Shown piece by piece: positions 34,710 through 43,182 of a stretch of DNA of 64,000 nt; the first letter of the stretch is position 1, and each line of letters begins with the position of its first letter. This stretch comes from Phascolarctobacterium_A sp034086985 (GTDB lineage Bacteria > Bacillota > Negativicutes > Acidaminococcales > Acidaminococcaceae). The notes beneath the pieces are model-generated. The model searched no databases and was not told the DNA's origin. It worked only from the letters and a program-made list of their open reading frames with translations. The translations under genes were made by a program, and so were the position numbers. The stretch covers positions 124,001-188,000 of the forward strand of contig JAXDZG010000012.1 in the NCBI GenBank assembly GCA_034086985.1, written 5' to 3'.

Positions 34710-35719
34710 GTGCGACCACACTCCCCATCGGTGCCCTTAGCGAGGCGGATGCCGTGTTCAAGAGTTGGCAGCACCATTTCCAGAGCTTCTTCCACAGCCT
34801 TTTTGCTACCTGGAAGATTCACGATTAGGGTGCTGTTACGTAGTACGCTGACGCCACGACTGAGCATGGCACGCTTAGTGATGGCTAGAGAGCCCGCCCG
34901 AATGGCCTCGGCTATGCCGGGGACGAGGCGGGTTGCTACGGCCAAGGTCGCTTCCGGTGTAACATCTCTAGGGGACATACCTGTGCCACCAGTGGTTATG
35001 ATCAAATCTACTTGACGACTGTCAGCTAAGCGCTTCAGCTCGCGCTCGATTTTGGCTTGCACGTCGGGTAATAGAACCTGCTCTACGACATCGTAGCCAG
35101 CTTTGGCTAGCAGCTCTGCAGCACGTGGGCCAGCGGTGTCCACGCGCTGGCCAAGTGAGCCCTTGTCTGAAAGAGTAATGACGGCAGCGCGCAGCTGCGC
35201 GTCTGCCTTAGGCAGATACGCTGTTATTTCCATGCCAGGCGTGAGTACTCCGCCCTGTTCCACAGTGGCGAATACGCCCTCTCGCGGCATGATACAATCG
35301 CCCACACGTTTAAAAATTTGACAGTGACTGTGGCATTCCTTGCCGATTTGTGAAAGCTTAAGCACTACCTCACCAGCCTTAAGCAAGGTTCCCACAGGCA
35401 GTTTGCGTAGGTCGATACCACTGACAAGAATATTCTCGCCAAAGGTTCCCTCTATAGCTGGCTCTATGGGCTTTGCAGCACCAGCTTCTAAGCCTTTAGC
35501 TTGTTGTTGAATTTGCGCATTGCTGGAAGCAATGCGCTCGTTGAAGGCATTCACCTGCTCTGCGCTTAAAAGGCTCACTTGTCTATGCCAGTGGCCTGCG
35601 TGAGCATCGCCATCGATGCCATAGTCCTTAATTAACCTAGCTTCCAGCACTGCATGCTTCACTGTGCCTCTGGCCTCACTTATGCATAAGGCTACAATTT
35701 TTCCTTTAATCTCGCTCAT
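34706..35719 (-). CDS. MOSC domain - MogA/MoaB fusion
   Basis: A 337-aa bifunctional protein. Residues about 1-168 form a MOSC domain (YGIDGDAHAGHWHRQVSLLS, GTFGENILVSGIDLRKLPVG, and the conserved Cys in GKECHSHCQIFK). Residues about 172-337 are a MogA/MoaB-type molybdopterin adenylyltransferase (ITLSDKGSLGQRVDTAGP, ITTGGTGMSPRDVTPEATL, VNLPGSKKAVEEAL). The MogA half would adenylate molybdopterin; MOSC domains bind sulfur or molybdenum cofactor. The ATGA overlap with moaC shows coupling. Confidence 0.92.
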   Translation of the reverse strand: MSEIKGKIVALCISEARGTVKHAVLEARLIKDYGIDGDAHAGHWHRQVSLLSAEQVNAFNERIASSNAQIQQQAKGLEAGAAKPIEPAIEGTFGENILVSGIDLRKLPVGTLLKAGEVVLKLSQIGKECHSHCQIFKRVGDCIMPREGVFATVEQGGVLTPGMEITAYLPKADAQLRAAVITLSDKGSLGQRVDTAGPRAAELLAKAGYDVVEQVLLPDVQAKIERELKRLADSRQVDLIITTGGTGMSPRDVTPEATLAVATRLVPGIAEAIRAGSLAITKRAMLSRGVSVLRNSTLIVNLPGSKKAVEEALEMVLPTLEHGIRLAKGTDGECGRT

Positions 35720-36291
35720 ACCTCAACACCTTCTTCTTGCGTGAGAGCCTCATTCCACTTGAAAACTCCTCTCTTGCCACCACTTTTGCTCACAAGATGC
35801 ACATCGCTAATAACCATACCTTTATCAATGGCCTTGCACATATCATAGATAGTGAGCAAGGCTATTTGCACGCCGGTCAAGGCCTCCATCTCAACACCTG
35901 TCCTGCCGTCTGTTTTGACAAGGCAGGTAGCTTCAATGTAATAAGCTCTACCTTTTTTGCTCAAGGCAACTTTATCATCTATGCTTATGTGTTCAAAATC
36001 TTTATCAGAAGTGCTTTCATGAAGGGAAAAATTTACCTCGCATTTAGTCAGTGGCAGCGGATGGCACAATGGAATAAGCTCGCTGGTGCGTTTTGTTGCC
36101 ATGATCCCTGCTAGTCGCGCCACGCCTAATACATCTCCCTTAGCAATCTCATGTCTTTGAATGCGCTTAAAAATCTCTTCGCAAACATAGATTTTGCCAG
36201 TGGCAACAGCAATGCGTGTGGTCACGGGCTTTTCTGAAACATCCACCATAATGGCATTGCCTTCTTTATCAAAATGGGTTAATTCGCTCAT
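35716..36291 (-). CDS. moaC: Cyclic pyranopterin monophosphate synthase
   Basis: Second step of molybdenum cofactor synthesis, converting the MoaA product to cyclic pyranopterin monophosphate. The 191-aa protein has IMVDVSEKPVTTRIAVATG at the start, ELIPLCHPLPLTKCEV and the active-site segment GVEMEALTGVQIALLTIYDM. A C-terminal Lys/Gly-rich SKSGGKRG closes the domain. It is 2 bp from moaA. Confidence 0.95.
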   Translation of the reverse strand: MSELTHFDKEGNAIMVDVSEKPVTTRIAVATGKIYVCEEIFKRIQRHEIAKGDVLGVARLAGIMATKRTSELIPLCHPLPLTKCEVNFSLHESTSDKDFEHISIDDKVALSKKGRAYYIEATCLVKTDGRTGVEMEALTGVQIALLTIYDMCKAIDKGMVISDVHLVSKSGGKRGVFKWNEALTQEEGVEV

Positions 36292-36293
36292 GC

Positions 36294-37259
36294 CTAACCT
36301 CCAATCTCATTCATGCAAAAAGATGCAGGATTATCCTCAAAGTGATGTCCCACGGGCTTATTGTAAATAGCCTGTTTTAATACTTCAGTTATTTGTGCAT
36401 CATCTAGGCCACTACGCAGCAGTTGGCGCAGATCTATGGTACTCTTACTATATAAGCAGGGTTTGAGCTGTCCTGTGCTAGTAAGTCGTACTCGATTGCA
36501 GCTGCCACAGAACTTATTGTGTAATGGCTCAATAAAGCCTAGTATTTGCTTATTATCATTTTTCGCAGCTTCATAGTATACAGCGGGACCATTGCCAAGA
36601 TTTTCCTTTATCTTTTCTAGAACATAGCCTGCATTTACTAGGATTTCACGTAATTCAGTGCCACTATAAGAAATAAGCTTATTGTTACAAAACAGAGGCA
36701 TGAGCTCAATAAAACGTAAAGGTACCTGCAATCCACAAGCATACTTCACCAATTCGATTAAATCCTCATTTTGAAGAACACTTAAGGGAACACAGTTGAG
36801 CTTACATTTGATGCCAGCAGCAACAGCAGCTTCTACAGCTTGTATCACTTGCTCTGGCCTGCCTCCTCCAGTAATTTGCCTATAGGTATCACGATCCAAT
36901 GTGTCTAAACTAATGTTGATTCCATCAATTCCGCAAGTAAGTAACTGAGGCAAGCATTGCTCTAAAAGTATGGCGTTGGTTGTCAGCGTCACCTGCTTCA
37001 CGCCCTTAAGTTCTTTGAGCCTAGCAATAAAGTCCACAGCTCCCTTGCGCACTAAAGGCTCGCCACCAGTAATTTTGAAGCGTGTGATGCCTAGGGATAC
37101 CGCACAGCTTGCCACGCGCAAAATCTCTTCATAGCGTAAAATCTCAATATGCTCTACCATCAGCTCCACATCAGGCCTACAGTATACGCATCGTAAATTG
37201 CAGCGATCCGTCAACGATATTCTCATGTAATTGATGTTTCTTTTATATTTATCTATCAT
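36294..37259 (-). CDS. moaA: GTP 3',8-cyclase (radical SAM)
   Basis: Starts molybdenum cofactor synthesis by cyclising GTP. The 321 aa carry the radical SAM cluster Cys20-x3-Cys24-x2-Cys27 (RCNLRCVYC), the SAM-binding TGGEPLVRKG, the second cluster motif FCGSCNRVRLTSTGQLKPCL and the functional C-terminal Gly-Gly tail (MNEIGG). First gene of the molybdenum operon, directly downstream of a ModE-like operator. Confidence 0.96.
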   Translation of the reverse strand: MIDKYKRNINYMRISLTDRCNLRCVYCRPDVELMVEHIEILRYEEILRVASCAVSLGITRFKITGGEPLVRKGAVDFIARLKELKGVKQVTLTTNAILLEQCLPQLLTCGIDGINISLDTLDRDTYRQITGGGRPEQVIQAVEAAVAAGIKCKLNCVPLSVLQNEDLIELVKYACGLQVPLRFIELMPLFCNNKLISYSGTELREILVNAGYVLEKIKENLGNGPAVYYEAAKNDNKQILGFIEPLHNKFCGSCNRVRLTSTGQLKPCLYSKSTIDLRQLLRSGLDDAQITEVLKQAIYNKPVGHHFEDNPASFCMNEIGG

Positions 37260-37292
37260 GATGCTTAATTATTACGAATTCCTGACTAATTT

Positions 37293-37316
37293 CGTTATTC
37301 TTAAGCAAGAGTAACG
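37293..37316. promoter_or_regulatory. Putative ModE operator upstream of moaA
   Basis: The inverted repeat CGTTAT-N12-GTAACG spans 24 bp, the same arms and length as I recall for the E. coli modABCD operator (CGTTAT-N12-ATAACG). It lies 34 bp upstream of moaA over a plausible promoter (TTGAAA as -35), and the operon itself encodes a ModE-type protein. Confidence 0.65.
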
Positions 37317-37320
37317 CTTT

Positions 37321-37361
37321 CAAAAGAATGCGGAAGCAAATATTATTTTCGCTTCCGCATT
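37321..37361 (-). terminator. Intrinsic terminator of the molybdenum hydroxylase operon
   Basis: Perfect 11-bp stem AATGCGGAAGC/GCTTCCGCATT with a 13-nt loop, followed by CTTTTG on the minus strand; 16 bp after the large-subunit stop. Confidence 0.8.
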
Positions 37362-37377
37362 AAGTTTTAATATGTTT

Positions 37378-39654
37378 TTACTCTTCTACACCCAACGCAA
37401 TCTTCTCAGGCGTAATCGGCAAAGTAAAGAAGCGATGGCCCGTTGCTTGATAAATAGCGTCTGCAATAGCAGGGCCAGGCGTATTAATTACCAGCTCACC
37501 AATGGACTTAGCGCCGTAGGGGCCGCTCTCCTCATAGCTGCAGGCAAAATCCACATGAATATGCCCGATATCCTGACGTGTAGGCACCTTGTATTGCATA
37601 AAAGAATTCTCGTAAATACGGCCATCAGGGCTGTAATTCACGTTCTCCATCAAGGCCATACCAATGCCCTGCAAAATACCGCCCTCCGTCTGCACCTTCG
37701 CCAGATGCGGATTAATCGGGGTACCGCAGTCCACAGAAGCATAATAATTCACAACCTCAGTCTCGCCTGTCTCAAGGTCGGTTTCAAGCTCAGCAACGCC
37801 TGCCATGAAGGGCGGCGGGCTGAGTAAGCTGTCCATCTCCACAGTCTCCTGCAAGGCAATATTATTAAAGCATTGAGACGCAACCGCAATATCTACAAGG
37901 GAAATAGCCTTATCGCTGACAGTACTGCGCACTTCCTTGCCATTGAACACTACTTCCTCAACGGGACATTCAAGCTTCTTAGCACCCAAGGCACAAATCT
38001 TGGCACGAATACGCTTAGCACACTCGTTCACCGCATTACCGGTGATATAAGTGGTGCTAGACGCATAAGAGCCGGAGTCATAAGGAGATGCATCCGTATC
38101 GGCGCCAAAGACTTGGATTTGCTCAAAATCGCACTCCAAAACCTCGGCCGCCATCTGGGCCAAAATCGTATCGCAGCCAGTGCCCATATCAGCAGCACCG
38201 ATAAGCAGCGTATAGGAGCCATCATCATTTACCTTAATAGTGGCACCGCCAACGTCGCAGTACGGAATGGATGAGCCCTGCATAGCGATGGCCACACCCA
38301 TGGTACGCACCTTGCCGTTGGGCATCTTGCGCAGGGGGAACTTTTCATCCCAGCCGCTCATCTCACGCACCTGAGCCAAGCATTTATCCAGAGCGCAGCT
38401 GGTATTGGGCGCACCATAATAAGCAGGCATCATATCGCCCTCGTGGGTAATATTCATCTCACGTAAGGTGATAGGATCAATATTTAACTTAGCAGCCAGC
38501 TCATTCACAGCACTTTCCAAAGCGAAAATGCCTTGTGGCGCACCGTAGCCCCGATAAGCGCCTGCTGCCTGCAGATTGGTATAAACAACGTCAAAGCCAA
38601 AACGGAAGGCCTCAGTGCGGTACAGAGGAATGGACTTATGTCCGGACAGACCTACAGTGGTGGGACCGTGCTCACCATAAGCACCCGTATTGGACAGAGT
38701 ATACAAGTCAATAGCGCGAATTTTGCCCTCTTTCGTTGCACCCAAGCGCACTCTAACCTCCATCTCGTGGCGAGGACTAGCCGCAATATGACACTCATAA
38801 CGGCTGAAAACCATCTTGGAGGGCTTTTTCAGCTTCCAAGTAACAAAGGCAGGATACATTTCGCTGACACAGCTTTGCTTAGCGCCAAAGCCACCGCCAA
38901 TACGGGGCTTGGTCACACGCACCATGGTTTTAGGAATATGCAGTGCGTTAGCAATAATGCGGCGGCAGTGGAACACGATTTGGGTGGAGCTCACAATATG
39001 CAAGCGACCATAGGTATCGATAGTGCAATAGGTGCAGAAGGGCTCCATCATATCCTGCTGCACAGCCTTTACGCGATAGGTGCGGTCGATAACGATATCA
39101 CTGGCTGCCAAAACCCCATCCACATCACCATCGCTGATGGTTTCAGAAGCGCACAGATTGCGTTTATTATCAGCACCCACAGGGCACTGTGCTTCCCAAG
39201 TGTCCTCAGGGTGTACCAAAATCGGATTATCAAGTGCCTTATGAAAATCCAGCACTGCTTCTAAAACATTATATTTAACCTTGATTAAGGAAAGTGCCTT
39301 ATCAACAGCCTTCTCGGTCTTACCAGCAACAATAGCTACAATATCGCCTACAAAACGCACATGGCGGTCGAGTAGCAAACGGTCGTAGGGACTGGGCTCA
39401 GGATAGGTCTGGCCTGCGTAGGTGCAGCGCTTAGCGTTTTGGTCCACATCCTCATAGGTAAAGATAGCTTCCACATCGGGCACCTTGGCCGCAATAGCGG
39501 TATTGATGCTTTCGATGATAGCGTTAGCATGGGGAGAACGCAAAACCTTAACAAGCAAACAATCCTTAGGAGCCAAATCATCAGTGTACACAGGCTGGCC
39601 TGTTACCAGCTGCATAGCATCCTTTTTGCGCAGGGGTTGATTAACAATTTTCAT
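37378..39654 (-). CDS. Xanthine dehydrogenase-family hydroxylase, molybdenum-binding subunit
   Basis: A 758-aa catalytic subunit that hydroxylates a purine or other heterocycle. Molybdopterin/active-site motifs: GGGFGAKQSC, AAGAYRGYGAPQG, DMGTGCDTILAQMAAEVL, EGGILQGIGMALMENV, and GPYGAKSIGELVINTPGPA containing the presumed base Glu. It ends the FAD-FeS-Mo gene order. Xanthine is suggested by the NCS2 permease nearby, but nicotinate or purine hydroxylase activity is equally compatible. YqeB/YqeC/XdhC neighbours suggest a labile selenium ligand. Confidence 0.88.
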   Translation of the reverse strand: MKIVNQPLRKKDAMQLVTGQPVYTDDLAPKDCLLVKVLRSPHANAIIESINTAIAAKVPDVEAIFTYEDVDQNAKRCTYAGQTYPEPSPYDRLLLDRHVRFVGDIVAIVAGKTEKAVDKALSLIKVKYNVLEAVLDFHKALDNPILVHPEDTWEAQCPVGADNKRNLCASETISDGDVDGVLAASDIVIDRTYRVKAVQQDMMEPFCTYCTIDTYGRLHIVSSTQIVFHCRRIIANALHIPKTMVRVTKPRIGGGFGAKQSCVSEMYPAFVTWKLKKPSKMVFSRYECHIAASPRHEMEVRVRLGATKEGKIRAIDLYTLSNTGAYGEHGPTTVGLSGHKSIPLYRTEAFRFGFDVVYTNLQAAGAYRGYGAPQGIFALESAVNELAAKLNIDPITLREMNITHEGDMMPAYYGAPNTSCALDKCLAQVREMSGWDEKFPLRKMPNGKVRTMGVAIAMQGSSIPYCDVGGATIKVNDDGSYTLLIGAADMGTGCDTILAQMAAEVLECDFEQIQVFGADTDASPYDSGSYASSTTYITGNAVNECAKRIRAKICALGAKKLECPVEEVVFNGKEVRSTVSDKAISLVDIAVASQCFNNIALQETVEMDSLLSPPPFMAGVAELETDLETGETEVVNYYASVDCGTPINPHLAKVQTEGGILQGIGMALMENVNYSPDGRIYENSFMQYKVPTRQDIGHIHVDFACSYEESGPYGAKSIGELVINTPGPAIADAIYQATGHRFFTLPITPEKIALGVEE

Positions 39655-39657
39655 CTG

Positions 39658-40128
39658 TTACACCTCCCCCTTCTGTGCTTTTTTCCAAGCGATGAAATTC
39701 TGGATACCACGAAGCTGACCCTCATAGCCGGAGCAACGGCACAAATTACCAGCCAAATATTCTTTGATTTCCTCTTCGCTAGGCTCAGGATTTTCTCTAA
39801 ACAGCGCCAGCGCATTCATAATCATACCGGGATTGCAGAAGCCACATTGCTCTGCGCCCTGGTTCGCAATAAAAGCGCCGAATTCAGCAGCCTCCTTCTG
39901 CAGTCCCTCCATAGTTGTTACCTTGTGACCATCTGCGCGAGCCACCAAAACAGAGCAGCTCAGCACGGGCTTATCATCCAAGAACACAGTACACAAGCCA
40001 CAGTTGGATGTATCACAGCCACGCTTCACACTGTAGCAGCCCTCGTTGCGTACAAAATCTAATAAAGCCATATCCGCATCCACGCTGCGGGTAATGCGTT
40101 TTCCGTTCAAAGTCAATGTTACTTCCAT
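39658..40128 (-). CDS. Molybdenum hydroxylase 2Fe-2S subunit
   Basis: The 156-aa electron-transfer subunit carries two [2Fe-2S] sites: a plant-type ferredoxin domain with RGCDTSNCGLCTVFLDDK and a later Cys, and a helical domain with EQCGFCNPGMIM and NLCRCSGYEG. It passes electrons from the molybdenum site to FAD. It is 3 bp from the large-subunit gene and shares its first bases with the FAD-subunit stop. Confidence 0.94.
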   Translation of the reverse strand: MEVTLTLNGKRITRSVDADMALLDFVRNEGCYSVKRGCDTSNCGLCTVFLDDKPVLSCSVLVARADGHKVTTMEGLQKEAAEFGAFIANQGAEQCGFCNPGMIMNALALFRENPEPSEEEIKEYLAGNLCRCSGYEGQLRGIQNFIAWKKAQKGEV

Positions 40129-40919
40129 TAGGCCTTACCTCCCAATGCTAGGATAGTGCGCACTGCCAGCACCTTAATCAAATGGGTACGATAAGCAGCG
40201 CTACCACGGGGATTGCTTTCCGTAGGCAAAGCTTGAGCAGCATATTCAGCAAAGGCCTTAGCCTTTGCCTCGGTAATGCCTCCGCTCAGCAAGCCCTGCT
40301 CATCACGAACCAGAGCAGCCTTGGCCGGTCTTGCGCCCACAGCGATTTGCACGCCTGCTTCAGTTATAGCTGCTGCACAGGTCAGCACAGGAAAGTCTGT
40401 CTTAGCAATACGAACAGAGGCATACTCGCACTTTATATTTTGCTTAGGAATAATTACGCGCACTAAAATATCACGATCATAGGGCATTTTAGAAAACTTA
40501 CTAATTGCAACAATACCGCCCTTATATAGCTCAACCTTGGCATCCAAGGCCATTAAGATAGTCAGTACATCACTAAAGCCAAAGCGACCAAACACACTAC
40601 CGCCTACAGTAGCCAGATTACGGAACTGCACGCCTACAATGTGGCACAACGCTTCCTTCATAGCGCCATTGGTATAGGCTGCAATGCCCTCATGCAGCTC
40701 CAGCTGGCGCAAGGTTACCATTGCACCGATGCTGAATTCACTCTCGCTTTCCTCTATTTTGTCCAGTCCTAAAGCGCTCAAATCAATCATGGTAGCCACA
40801 TTGCCCTTGGACAAACGCATCCATAACATACCGCCCATGACCCTATTGGGACGCTTTTGGTTGAGCTGCCACGCCTCCTCAAGGGTAGCAACCTTTTTAA
40901 TTTCACGGATTGTAAGCAT
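40128..40919 (-). CDS. Molybdenum hydroxylase FAD-binding subunit
   Basis: First gene of the three-subunit operon; 263 aa with the CoxM/XdhB-type FAD fold. FAD-contact segments are NRVMGGMLWMRLSK (usual AGGT position altered to GGML) and VQFRNLATVGGSVFGRFGFS. GGAGGG precedes the ATG by six bases. The altered first FAD loop is unusual and may reflect this subfamily. Confidence 0.88.
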   Translation of the reverse strand: MLTIREIKKVATLEEAWQLNQKRPNRVMGGMLWMRLSKGNVATMIDLSALGLDKIEESESEFSIGAMVTLRQLELHEGIAAYTNGAMKEALCHIVGVQFRNLATVGGSVFGRFGFSDVLTILMALDAKVELYKGGIVAISKFSKMPYDRDILVRVIIPKQNIKCEYASVRIAKTDFPVLTCAAAITEAGVQIAVGARPAKAALVRDEQGLLSGGITEAKAKAFAEYAAQALPTESNPRGSAAYRTHLIKVLAVRTILALGGKA

Positions 40920-41068
40920 AAAAAGCCCTCCATAACGATTTTACTCATAAAAACTCTATTTTATTTTACCATAAAGTGCAGGGTTTTTAAAGGAAATTGT
41001 GCAAAGGTGTAGAATTTATCAAATAATAAGCTAATTTTTACCGATTTAATGATGTGAAGGGATCAATT

Positions 41069-41674
41069 ATGAGTAAACTATTTCCTATGGGCTGCATTAT
41101 TATGGCTTCGGGACACAGCGCCCGCTTCGGCAGCAATAAGCTGCTACAGGACTTGCATGGCCAGCCCCTTATCCAGTATATTTTGACCGCTACCCAGGAT
41201 ATTTTTGCCCAACGAGTAGTAATCACTCGCTATGAAAAAATCGCCAAGCTATGCCAAGAACAGCATATTCCCTATCTCTTGCACGACAAACCTTATTTAA
41301 ATGATACTGTGCGCCTAGGAATGGCATATTGCCTTGCTCCTGAGCTTTTGGGCTATGCCTTCTGCACTAGCGACCAGCCCTTCCTGCGCTGGCAGAGCGT
41401 CCACGCTCTTTGCGCTAGCTTTGTAAAAACTCCCTACGCTATTCAGCGCCTTGCTTACGGCCAATCCCCCGGTAATCCCATGATTTTTCCTGCAGATTTG
41501 GCTTCTGAATTGGCTAATCTGCCCCAGGACAATGGTGGTGGCGTGCTAGCAAAAAAATATCCTGAACGAGTACGCTTGGTACAGGTTCAGGATAAATATG
41601 AGCTTTTTGATATTGATACCGTGCGTGACTTACGTCAATGCCTTAATCTTGGGGCAACACGATATTCAAAATAA
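41069..41674 (+). CDS. MocA/MobA-like molybdenum cofactor nucleotidyltransferase
   Basis: About 201 aa of the NTP-transferase fold, likely converting molybdopterin to a cytosine dinucleotide form for the adjacent hydroxylase. Motifs: IIMASGHSARFGSNKLLQDL (nucleotide loop), FCTSDQPFL (the DQP metal motif) and YGQSPGNPMIFPADL. The ATG giving MSKLFPMGC has GAAGGGA upstream. It is transcribed divergently from the hydroxylase, and its last 32 bp overlap the convergent permease gene. The clade found with YqeB/YqeC in selenium-type systems fits. Confidence 0.85.
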   Translation: MSKLFPMGCIIMASGHSARFGSNKLLQDLHGQPLIQYILTATQDIFAQRVVITRYEKIAKLCQEQHIPYLLHDKPYLNDTVRLGMAYCLAPELLGYAFCTSDQPFLRWQSVHALCASFVKTPYAIQRLAYGQSPGNPMIFPADLASELANLPQDNGGGVLAKKYPERVRLVQVQDKYELFDIDTVRDLRQCLNLGATRYSK

Positions 41675-43034
41675 TGGCCACAAGAGCTGCGGGCACGATG
41701 CCGGAGCCACCAAAAATCAACTTCACAGCTGCGGGTGCATGAGCCAAAATGCCGGGATTTGCACCCATACCATAACCAACGCCGAGAGCAACTGCCACGA
41801 TGGTCAGATTGCGCGGCGTTAATTTTTCTTTAGTAATCAGCTGAATACCGCTGACTACGATGCTGGAGAACATCATTACGGCTGCGCCACCCAGCACGGA
41901 TTGAGGCATGATGGAAACCAATGCGCCCAGCTTGGGAATCAAACCGCAGAGAATAAGGAAAACAGCACCGGTAGCCAAAGCAAAGCGATTGACAACCTTG
42001 GTCATGGCTACAAGGCCAACATTTTGGCTGAAGGATGTATTGGGTAATACGCCAAACAGAGCCGCAAAGCTAGAGCCCAAGCCGTCACATATAACGCCGC
42101 CAGCCAACTCCTTATCAGTAGCCTCACGCTCTAAACCACCCTCCATAACACCGGAAATATCGCCTACAGTTTCTACCGCAGTAACGATGAACATGATGCA
42201 CACAGGAATGATGGCACGCATATCAAAAATAATATCCACAGGCATGAATTCAGGAATGGCAAACCAGCCTGCATTAGCCACCTTATCCCAGTTCAGAACC
42301 CAGGATTTGGTGAAGGTAACCCCCTTAGCAGTAACGCCGGTAGTGGGCAGCACTAAGCCCATGATAAAAGCCGCAATATAACCTGCGATAATACCGAACA
42401 AGATGGAGCTGGAGCTAAAGAAGCCCTTGGTACCATGCTTAAAGAACAGGATAACAACAAGTACAAAAAGACCCAATCCTAGGTTTTCCATGGAGCCAAA
42501 GTCCTTGGTCTTAAAGCCGCCACCGAAGGAGTTAATACCTACAGCAATGAGGGACAGACCTATGGATAGTACAACAGTACCGGTTACCACGGACGGGAAG
42601 AACCGACGTAAAGGCTTAAGGAAGAAGCCTAAAATACCTTCAAAAATACCACCAATGATGGACGCTCCCATGATAGCACCATAAGCCACCACGCCGCTGC
42701 CCATGGTAGCAACAACGCTGCTAAAGACGCCGATGAAGCCGGAGCTAGTACCCATAATAATAGGAACCTTGCCGCCGCAGGGACCAATGGCATAGAGCTG
42801 CACTAAGGTCACAATACCTGCGATGATCATAGCATTTTGCAACAAACTGATCTGCAGATTGACAAATTCTGTACCGCCCATAATGCCACAGGCACCGCCG
42901 ATAATCAAGAGTGGAGTTAAATTACCAACAAACATGGCCAAAACATGCTGCAGGCCTAAGGGAATAGCCTGACCTAAGGGCATTTTACCCTCAAAGGAAT
43001 AGGCTCCCTCGGATAAATTAACAAATTTAGACAT
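41643..43034 (-). CDS. Xanthine/uracil permease (NCS2/NAT family)
   Basis: Inner-membrane nucleobase-proton symporter of about 463 aa with 12-14 hydrophobic segments. The NAT signature appears as SQNVGLVAMTKVVNRFAL, with VGDISGVMEGGLEREATDKE in the conserved substrate helix region. Start MSKFVNLSEGAYS follows GGGAGGG. Substrate is probably xanthine or urate because it lies among molybdenum hydroxylase genes; uracil cannot be excluded. Confidence 0.9.
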   Translation of the reverse strand: MSKFVNLSEGAYSFEGKMPLGQAIPLGLQHVLAMFVGNLTPLLIIGGACGIMGGTEFVNLQISLLQNAMIIAGIVTLVQLYAIGPCGGKVPIIMGTSSGFIGVFSSVVATMGSGVVAYGAIMGASIIGGIFEGILGFFLKPLRRFFPSVVTGTVVLSIGLSLIAVGINSFGGGFKTKDFGSMENLGLGLFVLVVILFFKHGTKGFFSSSSILFGIIAGYIAAFIMGLVLPTTGVTAKGVTFTKSWVLNWDKVANAGWFAIPEFMPVDIIFDMRAIIPVCIMFIVTAVETVGDISGVMEGGLEREATDKELAGGVICDGLGSSFAALFGVLPNTSFSQNVGLVAMTKVVNRFALATGAVFLILCGLIPKLGALVSIMPQSVLGGAAVMMFSSIVVSGIQLITKEKLTPRNLTIVAVALGVGYGMGANPGILAHAPAAVKLIFGGSGIVPAALVAIILNIVLPQD

Positions 43035-43071
43035 ACACACACCCTCCCAGAGGTTAATAAATAACAATCAT

Positions 43072-43101
43072 ATTTTATCCCATTTTCCCTTGCTATGTAA
43101 A
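43072..43101 (-). promoter_or_regulatory. Promoter of the purine permease gene
   Basis: TTTACA and TAAAAT are 18 bp apart on the minus strand, about 40 bp upstream of the start. No purine riboswitch-like core is seen in the leader. Confidence 0.5.
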
Positions 43102-43182
43102 GCTTCTCAAGGAAAAATATGAATTTTTTTCTGGGGAAATAGATTATTGTTCATAATTTGACAAGCTTACTAGCCTTATCCT

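Noticed and set aside
37260..37320. Possible molybdenum cofactor riboswitch before moaA
   Set aside because: The gap is too short for that aptamer and a ModE-type palindrome explains it better.
38533..39264. 243-codon plus-strand frame opposite the hydroxylase large subunit
   Set aside because: Antisense shadow of a gene with clear motifs; no independent support.
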